A stretch of DNA of 64,000 nucleotides from CAZIJH01 sp964539655 (GTDB lineage Archaea; Aenigmatarchaeota; Aenigmatarchaeia; CG10238-14; SCSR01): the NCBI GenBank assembly GCA_964539655.1, contig CAZIJH010000002.1, positions 62,001-126,000 on the forward strand. The letters are read 5' to 3'. Position 1 is the stretch's first letter; every line of letters starts with the position of its first letter. The position numbers and the translations under genes were made by a program. Positions 43,150-51,745 of the stretch are shown here, one piece after another. Under the pieces are notes generated by a model, which was given only the letters and a program-made list of their open reading frames with translations, ran no database searches and had not been told where the DNA came from.

Positions 43150-43485
43150 ATGAATTCTGACAAAACTAATCTGCAGAATTATGTGAAAAAGTTAAGACGA
43201 TACCTTAGACCAGAAACTATGTTGCTATTGAGGATGTACATATCCGAGGAAGCTATTTCATTTTCTCAGTTGGCTAAAGACACGCATGTTCCACGTAGTG
43301 CTGTTGTAAAACACTTAAAATCTTTGACACAAGAAGGAACGGTATCATCCTACAAAGACCCATCTCACCAACAGAGAAAATTATACACAATAAATGATAA
43401 CAGCCGAGACACAGTTCAACACCTCCTAAATATTGATGATGTATCAAACACGTATGCAAATTATCTGGAAAAAAATAGGAAGTGA
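43150..43485 (+). CDS. ArsR/MarR-type winged-helix regulator
   Basis: 111 residues. The helix-turn-helix is clear: ISFSQLAKDTHVPRSAVVKHLKSLTQEGTVSSYKD, followed by the wing (QQRKLYTINDN). The N-terminus is basic. It precedes the unknown 101-residue gene by four bases, so it probably controls its own operon. Target unknown. Confidence 0.75.
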   Translation: MNSDKTNLQNYVKKLRRYLRPETMLLLRMYISEEAISFSQLAKDTHVPRSAVVKHLKSLTQEGTVSSYKDPSHQQRKLYTINDNSRDTVQHLLNIDDVSNTYANYLEKNRK

Positions 43486-43489
43486 AAAA

Positions 43490-43795
43490 ATGAGTGATTC
43501 TGTAAATCCTAACAACTACGGAACCTGCGTAAGAAGGGTCAGGATTTTGGACGGCCGAGAAGTTGGTGCAGTAACGCCTTCGGACGGCGATTATAAAATC
43601 GATAGCAAGCCCCAAATTATGGGGAACAAAATTCTCGTCTCGTACACGAACAGGCAAAATAAACGCGACATCATCGTAGAAACTTACAAAAGACGGGAAC
43701 AATCGGCGCAGCCTGATTTTTATTTCGGGATGGACCTGGCGGATCTGCTGGAAAAAATAGAAAGCGGAAGAAAGGCCGCACACGAAGGAAAATAG
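43490..43795 (+). CDS. Hypothetical protein co-transcribed with the HTH regulator
   Basis: 101 residues from the ATG at 43490 (MSDSVNPNNYG); an earlier ATG in the same frame lies inside the HTH gene. The sequence is beta-rich and basic in the middle (KILVSYTNRQNKRDIIVETYKRRE) and ends in a charged helix (DLADLLEKIESGRKA). No known domain. Coupling to the HTH gene suggests a shared task. Confidence 0.5.
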   Translation: MSDSVNPNNYGTCVRRVRILDGREVGAVTPSDGDYKIDSKPQIMGNKILVSYTNRQNKRDIIVETYKRREQSAQPDFYFGMDLADLLEKIESGRKAAHEGK

Positions 43796-43821
43796 GAACG
43801 AACTTCTACTTAAATCAAGAA

Positions 43822-43830
43822 ATATTTAAA
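43822..43830 (+). promoter_or_regulatory. TATA box of the VapBC operon
   Basis: ATATTTAAA at 43822-43830, about 25-33 bases before the ATG at 43855, is a good archaeal TATA element for a leaderless transcript. No clear palindrome lies between it and the start. Confidence 0.5.
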
Positions 43831-43854
43831 TAGTTCTTAACATAAGTAAATAGT

Positions 43855-44106
43855 ATGTCAAAGGTGATCACGCTCAGCCTGAAGGACGACGTTGAGAAGG
43901 AATTGCGAAGATTGGCCGTTCAGAAGTTCGGTGGCGGCAAGGGGAGCATGTCGAAAGTCGTGGCCGAGGCCGTAGACGAATTGAAGAAGAAGGAAACGAT
44001 TGATCCCGGATATGCGAAATTCCTACAGGTCATGAAAGAGATCGAAGGAAAGGGTTACGGCGGACTGAAAAAGTACAAATCCAGGAGCGAACTCTATGAA
44101 AGATGA
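43855..44106 (+). CDS. vapB: VapB-type ribbon-helix-helix antitoxin
   Basis: 83 residues. The N-terminus KVITLSLKDDVEKELRRLAVQ starts a ribbon-helix-helix fold, then KGSMSKVVAEAVDELKKK forms the second helix. The acidic and basic tail (YAKFLQVMKEIEGKGYGGLKKY) would bind the toxin. It overlaps the PIN gene by 11 bases. Autoregulation is likely. Confidence 0.75.
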   Translation: MSKVITLSLKDDVEKELRRLAVQKFGGGKGSMSKVVAEAVDELKKKETIDPGYAKFLQVMKEIEGKGYGGLKKYKSRSELYER

Positions 44107-44527
44107 AATTTTCTTCGACACAAATATTCTGACTTACGTACACGACGAAAGCGAGCCGGCCAAAAGAGAAATCTGCGGCGCCCTGATGCAGAGCGCATTC
44201 AAAGGCGAAATCGCCGGCGTGGTGTCGAACCAGATACTGGCGGAATTCTACGCCTCTTTGACAGAACGGCTGAGAAAGCCCGTCCCAAAATTGCTCGCGA
44301 TGTCGCTCGTCGAGTCGCTGATAGTGTCCGGAAAATGGACGAAGGTAAGTTACGACGCAAAGACCGTGCAAAACGCCCTTGACATATTGGAGGCGAACGG
44401 CGGCACGATTTTCGACGCGATTGTCGTCAGCACCATGAAAGAAAACGGAATCACCAAGATTTACACCGAGGACAAATTTTTCTTCAAGGTGCCCGGAATA
44501 AAAGCCATAAACCCGTTCAAGAAATAA
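44096..44527 (+). CDS. vapC: PIN-domain ribonuclease toxin (VapC)
   Basis: 143 residues, a complete PIN fold. Acidic residues: FFDTNIL, ILAEFYA, GTIFDAIVVS and YTEDKFF, which are the four positions of the metal site. VapC toxins cleave tRNA or rRNA. It is preceded by and overlaps the RHH antitoxin gene. Confidence 0.85.
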   Translation: MKDEIFFDTNILTYVHDESEPAKREICGALMQSAFKGEIAGVVSNQILAEFYASLTERLRKPVPKLLAMSLVESLIVSGKWTKVSYDAKTVQNALDILEANGGTIFDAIVVSTMKENGITKIYTEDKFFFKVPGIKAINPFKK

Positions 44528-44607
44528 TTTTTTTTGTTCAATACACATTCAATTTTTTTCCCAAACAACTCGATCACTTTATAAATTTCAACGTCGTTCC
44601 ATAAGAT

Positions 44608-45375
44608 ATGCGCGTTGAGAAATTTCTGGAAAACACAATAGAAGAAGCAAGACAGAGATCAAATGTGAAGCACGGAGTGAGATACAGATTTTCTCCGGGA
44701 AGATACGTTGGATTAGATTGCAATTCTGACGAAGGCGGAAATATCTCGCTCATATTTCCCGACAACTGGTTTCAGCATTTTGGTAGGCTGGAGATGTCCG
44801 GTTGCATTTATCATGAGATATCCGGCCACCTGAAATATTACGAGGAGCAGTATCCTGTATTTCTGGTATATCTTGGACAGGACGACGCAAGGCGTTTATC
44901 CGGCGATACTTTCATCTATGACAATGACGGCCAAGAAAAAGAGTTCAACATCAAAAAAATGGACGCTTCTCAGGTGTCATCGGATGCCGGAATAAGCGTG
45001 GACGACGTCGTGTTCCTGACGCGCTTTTTTAACGACAATCTTGTCGATTCGAACGTGGTCCTGGCAATGGGCCCAGAAAAATGGAGAGACTGCAGTCCTT
45101 TGTCCAAAATAAATAAGGTCAACTCGTATTTCCGCAGATCCTTCGTTCATGCCACCCTGCTGACAACGATACAGAAGGCGGGAAATCCGAAGGCATTACA
45201 GAAATACAAGGAACAGCTGGTAATCCCAGGCGAGTTTGACGAAATAGTAAAAATTTTTGGATTGCTTAAGCCAACATATGACGAAGAACTTTTGAACGAA
45301 CAGTATTTGTCGCTCCTTTCAGAAGCTAGAAGATTATTCGATTTGAATCCATTTTGGAGCCAACAGAAATTTTAA
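44608..45375 (+). CDS. Hypothetical protein with a HExxGH-like motif
   Basis: 255 residues, soluble. A motif CIYHEISGHLKYY near residues 70-82 gives H-E-x-x-G-H, a zinc-ligand pattern seen in M49-type metallopeptidases, but no second-site glutamate motif could be found by eye. The C-terminal 90 residues are helical. Three cysteines are spread over the protein. It precedes the Bud32 gene by 20 bases on the same strand. No family recognised; peptidase activity is a weak hypothesis. Confidence 0.55.
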   Translation: MRVEKFLENTIEEARQRSNVKHGVRYRFSPGRYVGLDCNSDEGGNISLIFPDNWFQHFGRLEMSGCIYHEISGHLKYYEEQYPVFLVYLGQDDARRLSGDTFIYDNDGQEKEFNIKKMDASQVSSDAGISVDDVVFLTRFFNDNLVDSNVVLAMGPEKWRDCSPLSKINKVNSYFRRSFVHATLLTTIQKAGNPKALQKYKEQLVIPGEFDEIVKIFGLLKPTYDEELLNEQYLSLLSEARRLFDLNPFWSQQKF

Positions 45376-45395
45376 CTTGACAAAAGGAATTTATT

Positions 45396-46031
45396 ATGGA
45401 CCGTATGCAGATTCTCAAGCAGGGCGCGGAAGCAATATTATACTTGGACAAGTTCGACGGGCAGAAAGTTCTCGTGAAGGAAAGAATAAAAAAAGATTAC
45501 CGAATATCGCAAATCGATGAAAAAATCAGAAGGGAAAGGACGAGGCAGGAAATAAAATTGTTAACGGACGCCCGCAGCGTAGGAGTGCCGACTCCAAAAA
45601 TACTTTCGACCGACGAGAAGGAAAACAAAATCGTGATGGAATTCATCGAAGGAAAACTGCTGAAGGATTTCCTCGATTCCGCAAAACAAAACGAAATAAA
45701 AAAAATATGCGTCGAAGTCGGAAAGCTGATAGGAAAATTGCACACAGCCGGGATAATACACGGAGACCTTACGACATCGAACATGATTGTTGCCGACAAG
45801 AAAATATTTTTCATCGACTTCGGTCTAGGATCCTTTTCAAAAAGAATCGAGGACCAGGGAGTCGACATGAACGTCATGCAGGAAGCTCTGAAGGCGACTC
45901 ATTACAAAGCGTTAAAAACATGCTGGGAGAATATAGTAAAAGGCTACAGGCAGACGCATGCCGGGGCCGAACAAGTGATGAAAAAGGTCGATGAGATTGA
46001 AAAACGCGCTAGGTATGCTGAAAGGGAGTAA
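45396..46031 (+). CDS. bud32: Bud32 (PRPK) atypical small kinase of the KEOPS complex
   Basis: 211 residues, the length of stand-alone Bud32. It opens with ILKQGAEAILYL, has an ATP-binding Lys in KVLVKERIKKDYR, and the catalytic loop IIHGDLTTSNMI and metal motif FIDFGLGSFS. The C-terminus has VMQEALKATHY. In archaea Bud32 works with Kae1 in t6A37 tRNA modification and is often fused to it; here it is separate and no Kae1 is in the window. It overlaps the next gene by 17 bases. Confidence 0.93.
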   Translation: MDRMQILKQGAEAILYLDKFDGQKVLVKERIKKDYRISQIDEKIRRERTRQEIKLLTDARSVGVPTPKILSTDEKENKIVMEFIEGKLLKDFLDSAKQNEIKKICVEVGKLIGKLHTAGIIHGDLTTSNMIVADKKIFFIDFGLGSFSKRIEDQGVDMNVMQEALKATHYKALKTCWENIVKGYRQTHAGAEQVMKKVDEIEKRARYAERE

Positions 46032-46227
46032 CAAGATAGAGACTCTCGAAAGATGGTCGATATTCCTGATCTTCGTCGGGCTCGTTTTGTTTTCGATCGG
46101 AACCCTCATAGCGATATGGGTGCAGCAGGGATTCCCGGTTGCGATCGCGCTGTTCGGAAGTTTTATAACGTTTGTCTTCACTATTGTATTAATCCTCGTC
46201 TGGCTTTTGCAGGACAAGGGAAAATAA
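46015..46227 (+). CDS. Small two-helix membrane protein
   Basis: 70 residues from the ATG at 46015, overlapping the end of Bud32. Two membrane helices (WSIFLIFVGLVLFSIGTLIAI, then AIALFGSFITFVFTIVLILVW) joined by a short loop; basic end KGK. Spacing of 24 bases to the uS15 gene suggests co-transcription. No function can be assigned. Confidence 0.6.
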   Translation: MLKGSNKIETLERWSIFLIFVGLVLFSIGTLIAIWVQQGFPVAIALFGSFITFVFTIVLILVWLLQDKGK

Positions 46228-46251
46228 AAATAAAAATCAACCGGTGAAAAA

Positions 46252-46710
46252 ATGGCAAGAATGTACAGCAGGAAGAAGGGGAAGCACGGAAGCAAGAAGC
46301 CCATTGTCAGGATGGTCCCTACGTGGGTCGAGGCCAAGAAGGACGACGTCGAGAAGACTATAGTCGAACTTGCGAAGGAGAGGAACAATTCCTCTGTCAT
46401 CGGGACGATACTGCGCGACCAGCACGGAGTGCCGGACACGAAGATACTTCTGCAGAAATCCGTGACGACCGTGATGCGCGAGAACAATTTGTATCCTGTC
46501 ATGCCCGAGGACCTCATGAATCTTTTTAGGAAGGCTGTCGAGCTCCGCACCCACATAAAGAGGCAGAAGTCCGACAGGAACGCCGTGTCGCAGCTTCAGC
46601 ACCTCGAGTCGAAAATAAGAAGGCTCGTCAAGTACTACAAGCGCGAAAGCAAAGTCAACAAGGACTTCAGCTACGACCCAGAGAAGGTCAAGCTCATAAT
46701 CCAGAAATAA
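46252..46710 (+). CDS. rps15: Ribosomal protein uS15 (archaeal S15P)
   Basis: 152 residues, the archaeal length. It begins ARMYSRKKGKHGSKKP, then PTWVEAKKDDVEK, and has the rRNA-binding core VMRENNLYPVMPEDL, LFRKAVELRTHIKR, NAVSQLQHLESKIRRLVKYYKR. It is followed by DHH and eS1, a conserved archaeal gene order. Confidence 0.97.
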   Translation: MARMYSRKKGKHGSKKPIVRMVPTWVEAKKDDVEKTIVELAKERNNSSVIGTILRDQHGVPDTKILLQKSVTTVMRENNLYPVMPEDLMNLFRKAVELRTHIKRQKSDRNAVSQLQHLESKIRRLVKYYKRESKVNKDFSYDPEKVKLIIQK

Positions 46711-46728
46711 AAAAATAAAAGTGATTGA

Positions 46729-48099
46729 TTGTTCCTCGAAGAGATTGAGAAGGTCGCGAAATCAGTCAGGCCGATAATCTCCGAGAAAAAAATAAAAGTT
46801 TTCTGCCAGTTCGACTGCGACGGGATAACGAGCGCGTCTATATTGACGAAGATGTTTTTGCGCGCGGGAATGAATTTCGAATTGCGGATATTGAAGCAGC
46901 TGAGTTCGGAAAACGTGTGCGAGCTGAACGCGACCGAGAAAGATTTCATCGTGCTCGCGGATTTCGGAAGCGGGCAACTGGAATTGCTGAGCGAAGTTCT
47001 GGACAAGACGCACGTGCTGATTCTGGACCACCACGAGCCGGCGGATTTCAGCCACATGAATCTTTTTCATTTGAATCCGATGCTGTTCGGCGAGGATGAG
47101 ATGTCGACGTCGACGATGTGCTACCTTTTCGCGAAGCAGTTCGACGTGCACAACGCGGACATAGTGGACCTTGCTCTGATCGGAGCCACCGCGGACGAGG
47201 CCGACGAGAAATGGGAGTTCAAGGGGCTGCTGAAAAAAATTCTCGACGAGGCGGAGACGCTCGGAAAAATTTCGGTCACCAGAGGCATCAGGCTCTACGG
47301 AAGATTCAGCAGGCCGATCTACAAGTCGCTCGCGTATTCCTTCGATCCGGTGATTCCCGGAATTTCTGGGTCCGAATCGCAGGCAGTCCAGTTCTTGTCA
47401 GAGCTCGGGATACAGGTGAAGCACGACGGCAGATGGAAAAAGCTGAGCGACCTCACGTCGGACGAGCTGCAGAAGCTCGCGAGCGCGATAATAATTTCGA
47501 GACTGAAAACCGACGAGGACGCTGTCGATATTTTCGGAGAAAACTATACGATTCTCGGAAGGCCGCAGGAGCTGCAGGATGTCAGGGAGTTCGCCACGCT
47601 TGTGAATTCGTGCGGAAGGACGGGCAACCACGACATAGCAGTAAGGCTGCTGCTCGGAGACTACAGCGTGATGGAAAAATCGTGGGAAATTCTCGACGGA
47701 TACAGGAAGATGCTCGGAGACGGAATGAGCTGGATACGAGATACGAAGAGCGCCGTGCAGAAAACTGATTATGCGACATTCATCCTTGCGCAGGAAAAGA
47801 TCCCGGACACGGTCATCGGTACAGTTTCGTCCATTGTGATCAATTCCGGAATGGTGGACGAGCTAAAACCGCTGTTCGGACTGGCGTACTGCGACGACGG
47901 AAAAATAAAAGTTTCGGCAAGAATTTCGAAAAAAACAAAGAAGATAAACCTGAAGGAACTAATTTTTAATTCTACAAAGGCCGTCGGGGGCGAGGGCGGA
48001 GGTCACGCGAACGCGGCCGGCGGATACATACCGAAAGACAAGGAAAAAGAATTTATGCAGACGATTGATAACCTATTAGGTGGAATGAATGGCAGTTAA
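46729..48099 (+). CDS. DHH family phosphoesterase, archaeal RecJ-like
   Basis: 456 residues from a TTG start, 18 bases after uS15. DHH motifs: QFDCDGITSASI (motif I), VLADFGSGQ (II), LILDHHEP (III); the DHHA1 region ends GGEGGGHANAAGG. It is related to archaeal RecJ/GAN nucleases, which act with the replisome or in RNA decay; some archaeal homologues lack nuclease activity. The position between uS15 and eS1 is conserved across archaea, suggesting constant expression. All the metal-binding residues appear intact. Confidence 0.9.
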   Translation: MFLEEIEKVAKSVRPIISEKKIKVFCQFDCDGITSASILTKMFLRAGMNFELRILKQLSSENVCELNATEKDFIVLADFGSGQLELLSEVLDKTHVLILDHHEPADFSHMNLFHLNPMLFGEDEMSTSTMCYLFAKQFDVHNADIVDLALIGATADEADEKWEFKGLLKKILDEAETLGKISVTRGIRLYGRFSRPIYKSLAYSFDPVIPGISGSESQAVQFLSELGIQVKHDGRWKKLSDLTSDELQKLASAIIISRLKTDEDAVDIFGENYTILGRPQELQDVREFATLVNSCGRTGNHDIAVRLLLGDYSVMEKSWEILDGYRKMLGDGMSWIRDTKSAVQKTDYATFILAQEKIPDTVIGTVSSIVINSGMVDELKPLFGLAYCDDGKIKVSARISKKTKKINLKELIFNSTKAVGGEGGGHANAAGGYIPKDKEKEFMQTIDNLLGGMNGS

Positions 48100-48649
48100 G
48101 AAAGCGAAAGCCAAGCAGTGGTACCTCATCGTAGCCCCGAAGATATTCGGAGGAAGGGAGATCGGAAAGACCGTCACCGGAAATCCAGAAAAAATAATCG
48201 GCAGAAGGATAACGGTGCCAGCGTACGAGATCTCGAACGACTACAGCAAGTTCTACCTCAAGTTCAAGTTCAGGATATCCGAACTGAACGGAACAACTGC
48301 GACAACCGTTTTCGACGGGATGGAAGCTATGCGCGATTATATCTCGAGGATGATCCTCAGGAGAGTCAGGAGGGTCGACACGATACAGGACCTGGCCACG
48401 AAGGACGGACTGAAGCTGCGCGTGAAGGGGCTGACAGTCATTTCCAGGCGAGTGAAGACCAGCATCGAGAAGAAAGTCCGCGAGAGGGTCATGGAGATGA
48501 TAACTCATTTTGTCGAATCGAACAACCTGGAAGACCTCGTCGAGAAAATCCTGTCGGAAGAACTGAAGAACAGAATCTTGCAGGAAATCAGGAGAATATA
48601 TCCTGTCAGGAATTTCGAGTTCAGAAGGATCGACGTGCTGAAAAAATAG
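48089..48649 (+). CDS. rps1e: Ribosomal protein eS1 (S3Ae)
   Basis: 186 residues. The N-terminus VKKAKAKQWYLIVAPKIFGG, then VTGNPEKIIGRRITVPAYE, the core KFYLKFKFRISELNG and the C-terminal RNA-binding helices are typical of S3Ae. The start codon overlaps the end of the DHH gene by 11 bases, so the whole uS15-DHH-eS1 unit is one operon. Confidence 0.96.
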   Translation: MAVKKAKAKQWYLIVAPKIFGGREIGKTVTGNPEKIIGRRITVPAYEISNDYSKFYLKFKFRISELNGTTATTVFDGMEAMRDYISRMILRRVRRVDTIQDLATKDGLKLRVKGLTVISRRVKTSIEKKVRERVMEMITHFVESNNLEDLVEKILSEELKNRILQEIRRIYPVRNFEFRRIDVLKK

Positions 48650-48664
48650 TCCGCTTAATTTTTT

Positions 48665-49816
48665 TTACATCAAACTTTTTATTATTCCTATACCGAAAAG
48701 ATTGAACAGTATCATCGACACTGTTAGCACAGTGAGAACGTTCATCATCAGCTTACCATGGTCCTTTGAAATTTTCGTCAGCAGCTCCTCGAATATGTGC
48801 CCGCCGTCGAACGGCTTCATCGGAAGAAGGTTCGCGATTCCAATTCCGAGGCTGAGGATCGTGAGCCAGAACAGCAGCTTGAACCAAGATTCGAACGCTC
48901 CTATAACAGAATTTGGAACGATTCCCGAAAACGGAGCCTTGTATGCGAAAACGTTGCTAAGATTTGAAATTCCAATGTAGGCAGCTCCCTCCACGTCGGG
49001 ATGCCCGACTGTCTTGATCGAATAAATATTTTCCGTAGTCGCTATCTCGACGACTTCGCCAGGACCGACAGTGTCCAGCACGTCGACAAAATCCGTGAGG
49101 CCAGCTACACGATATCCGTTGATGGCGACGATTGTCCCGCTCATTTCGGCCAGCGCAGCCGGAGTGCCTTCTATTGTCGACTGGAAACTTACTCCCGCAC
49201 TCTCGAAAATATTCGAAGAAAAAATTGAAGACACCGACAAGAGACCGAACATCAATGCCGCAGTAAGAAGATTCGTGAAGCTTCCCGCTGAAAATATTCT
49301 CAGCTTTTTAATTGTCTGCAACTTTTTCATCTGCCTGTCGTCCGGATCGACAAACGCGCCCAGCGGCAACAGCAGCAACAAAATTATTCCGTAATTTTTG
49401 ACCTTCACTCCTTCCAGCCTGGAATAGATTGCATGAGCAGATTCGTGCGTGGCGATTATCAGAAATATTCCGACGATCCAGTACCAGAAAGGTATCGAGA
49501 GAACAGGGCCGGGATACTGGTATCCTGAAACAGAAGGAAGAACTAGGCCGAACGCCTGCTGCATGTTCACGGTCACGAGAACCAAAAATAAAAATCCTAC
49601 GATTCCGCCGACAACGCCCGCGACGGCCGAGATGTTGCCCACTGTCGTGACAATTTTCCTGTGCTTCTTGACGAAGTCGTCGATAAGATGGAGCCCTTTA
49701 TTCCATCTCCTGATCGAAATCCCGTAGCTGAACTGGACGTTTTTCCTGTCGTAAATCAGAAGCAGCCCGACAACAATGAAAAATATAATTGTAGAAACAA
49801 GCTCGATATCAACCAT
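48665..49816 (-). CDS. Site-2 protease family (M50) intramembrane metalloprotease with PDZ domain
   Basis: 383 residues, about six or seven membrane helices. The zinc motif is ATHESAHAIYS (HExxH), and the third ligand lies in LLPMKPFDGGH (PxDGGH). Between them is a PDZ-like domain (GTPAALAEMSGTIVAINGYRV). M50 proteases cleave membrane-bound substrates such as anti-sigma factors or signal peptides; the archaeal substrate is unknown. It converges on eS1 with 15 bases between stops. Confidence 0.9.
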   Translation of the reverse strand: MVDIELVSTIIFFIVVGLLLIYDRKNVQFSYGISIRRWNKGLHLIDDFVKKHRKIVTTVGNISAVAGVVGGIVGFLFLVLVTVNMQQAFGLVLPSVSGYQYPGPVLSIPFWYWIVGIFLIIATHESAHAIYSRLEGVKVKNYGIILLLLLPLGAFVDPDDRQMKKLQTIKKLRIFSAGSFTNLLTAALMFGLLSVSSIFSSNIFESAGVSFQSTIEGTPAALAEMSGTIVAINGYRVAGLTDFVDVLDTVGPGEVVEIATTENIYSIKTVGHPDVEGAAYIGISNLSNVFAYKAPFSGIVPNSVIGAFESWFKLLFWLTILSLGIGIANLLPMKPFDGGHIFEELLTKISKDHGKLMMNVLTVLTVSMILFNLFGIGIIKSLM

Positions 49817-49858
49817 ACAAAATGTATGTGACGCATTATATAAATTTATTCTAAATAG

Positions 49859-50272
49859 CTATTCAATCAAATTTCTTTTTACAAGCTCAGGAATAACAAA
49901 CTTCTCAAGAATTGAACCAATTTTTATTTTTCCGACATCTTTAGAATTAATGTACCTCAATTCACTGATTTCTTTTGCTGCTTTCGGAACCCTTTCAACA
50001 TCAACCATGTAAACAACCATTTTAATTTTCATTCCCGGATCCAATGCAGCGTTATCTTCAAAATTGCCGAAATATTCCTGTGAAATTAAAGTTAGTTTGA
50101 ATTCCTCTTTCAATTCTCTTCTCAAACATTCGATATCGTTTTCGTTCTGCTCGATTTTACCGCCAGGAATAATGAACTTGTCCCTCTTTCTTCCGACAAG
50201 GATTTTTCTGTTCTTCAAAATTATTGCCCCAATTTTATTGATCACATCCATAACTAGAATTTTGTCAACCAT
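49859..50272 (-). CDS. Nudix hydrolase
   Basis: 137 residues. The Nudix box is complete: GGKIEQNENDIECLRRELKEEF, preceded by KFIIPGG. A second possible start lies seven codons downstream (MDVINK). Size and box are typical of nucleotide-pool cleaning enzymes. The base composition is somewhat more AT-rich than that of the next gene. It is divergent from the second Nudix gene at 50300. Confidence 0.88.
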   Translation of the reverse strand: MVDKILVMDVINKIGAIILKNRKILVGRKRDKFIIPGGKIEQNENDIECLRRELKEEFKLTLISQEYFGNFEDNAALDPGMKIKMVVYMVDVERVPKAAKEISELRYINSKDVGKIKIGSILEKFVIPELVKRNLIE

Positions 50273-50299
50273 TTATTAATCGTCGTTCAATTTTGAATC

Positions 50300-50821
50300 A
50301 TGGAATTTCTGGACGTCGTCAACAAGAATGACGAAGTCGTAGGAAGTGCAACGAAGCAAGAAGTTCACGACAAGTTTCTGATGCACAGAATCGTTCATGT
50401 CCTCGTGTTCAACAAAAAGGATAAGCTCGCCTTGCAGCTGAGATCGAAGAACGTGCCGTTTTGCCCGTATCACTGGTCGACGACCGTCGGCGGGCACGTG
50501 CAATCCGGCGAATCGTACGAGCAGGCGGCGGCGAGGGAATTCCAAGAGGAGCTCGGCACGAATCCGAAACTGGAATTTTTCAGCAAGGACTTCTACGAAG
50601 CTCCGAGCGGACTGAAAGAATTCCTGACAACCTTCAAGACGGTCAGCGAAGGCCCGTTCAACTCGAATCCTAAAGAGGTCGAGCTTGTAAAATTTTTCGG
50701 CATGGACGAGATACAGGAAATGATAAACAGCGGCGAGAAATTCCATCCCGAACTTCTGTTCCTGCTTAGAAAGCATTTCGGATTGAAATTGCGCTTGAGA
50801 GGGTGGCACAAGAAATTTTGA
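50300..50821 (+). CDS. Nudix protein of the isopentenyl diphosphate isomerase/YfcD type
   Basis: 173 residues. The N-terminus EFLDVVNKNDEVVGSATKQEVHDKFLMHR matches IPP isomerase and YfcD-like Nudix proteins. The box is TVGGHVQSGESYEQAAAREFQEELG. The C-terminus FFGMDEIQEMI fits. IDI type I catalytic Cys and Glu pairs are not obvious, so the YfcD-like type of unknown substrate is more likely than IDI itself. Confidence 0.82.
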   Translation: MEFLDVVNKNDEVVGSATKQEVHDKFLMHRIVHVLVFNKKDKLALQLRSKNVPFCPYHWSTTVGGHVQSGESYEQAAAREFQEELGTNPKLEFFSKDFYEAPSGLKEFLTTFKTVSEGPFNSNPKEVELVKFFGMDEIQEMINSGEKFHPELLFLLRKHFGLKLRLRGWHKKF

Positions 50822-50830
50822 GGTTACGAT

Positions 50831-51088
50831 TTAAGCCGTTCTCATATTTGCGACCGCATGAATCCTGATTCGGTAAAGACTTACGCCAGTATTCTCTCCC
50901 CTAGGATCCAATTCAAGCTCTCTATTTTTCACCATGTCGCCGAGTATCGCGTCGAGAGTAATTTCATCAATCCCAACTAAACCAGCACCCTTATATATCG
51001 CACGATTTTCAAAATATTTGTCAGGTCGAGCAGACACGAATTCTCTTATTTTCTGCCTGTTCTCTTCTTCGTACTGCAACCTTTCCAT
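50831..51088 (-). CDS. Small hypothetical protein (winged-helix-like)
   Basis: 85 residues from the ATG at 51086-51088 (MERLQYEEE); a start 11 codons upstream is possible. The middle (FENRAIYKGAGLVGIDEITLDAILGDMVKNRELEL) looks like a winged helix, and the C-terminus is beta. It may be a small regulator. The 181 bases between this gene and 51269 hold two divergent promoters and a 16-codon reading frame (51187-51237) that I do not consider a gene. Confidence 0.5.
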   Translation of the reverse strand: MERLQYEEENRQKIREFVSARPDKYFENRAIYKGAGLVGIDEITLDAILGDMVKNRELELDPRGENTGVSLYRIRIHAVANMRTA

Positions 51089-51268
51089 GATTAAATTTAA
51101 TTTCTGTAGAAATTTAAGCACAACGGTGTTCGCAAAAGAAAACTATTCAAGTCGCTTATTTAAGTTTTGCGTCTTAACAAGACATTATGCAGCTTAACAA
51201 CAGGGACATCTTGCTCAAGAATCTGAATTTGATTTAACTTTTAATATCTCGTAGTTGAGAAATTGTGT

Positions 51269-51745
51269 ATGGGTTTGAAATCCAGACTGAAAAAGATGGA
51301 AGAAATCGCGGAACTCATGATTGTCTATCCGTATGTGTCTCCTTATGATCTGGATGTTCTCGGCCACAGTAGGGGCGTCCGATTGGTGAACAAATACAGG
51401 AATTCCCTTACAGGTAATCCTTATTTTACAAAATTCATCGAGCCGCTTGTGATAAGGCTTCATGACGATGCAGTGCAATCGAAGCGCGTCGTTAAATTTC
51501 CTTGCAAGTATCTTGTCGATGGTAAGCCACAAGGGTCCACGCTGGGCTACAGCATAGGCAAATACACAGTGCCAATATTGACAATGGGCAGCGAAAAGCA
51601 GCTGCAGGAAGTGTGCAAGAAGGAATGTTGCATATGCCCGATTCTTGTCTACAACCCTCTCGCAGTAGCTGGAGGCCTTATGGAATTGTCAATATTCGAA
51701 GCAGCCGGAGCAGTTTCAAAAGTAAGAAACAAAATTAGAATTTAA
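51269..51745 (+). CDS. Hypothetical protein with a cysteine cluster
   Basis: 158 residues from the ATG at 51269. The first 40 residues are helical and basic. The C-terminal half carries VCKKECCICPIL, C-x4-C-C-x-C, which could bind a metal or an iron-sulfur cluster, followed by YNPLAVAGGLMELSIFEAAGA. No membrane segment. No family recognised. It overlaps the convergent HAD gene by four bases. Confidence 0.55.
   Translation: MGLKSRLKKMEEIAELMIVYPYVSPYDLDVLGHSRGVRLVNKYRNSLTGNPYFTKFIEPLVIRLHDDAVQSKRVVKFPCKYLVDGKPQGSTLGYSIGKYTVPILTMGSEKQLQEVCKKECCICPILVYNPLAVAGGLMELSIFEAAGAVSKVRNKIRI

Noticed and set aside
51187..51237. A 16-codon ATG frame with a TATA-like box upstream
   Set aside because: Short frames of this size occur by chance in AT-rich spacers; no partner or motif supports it.
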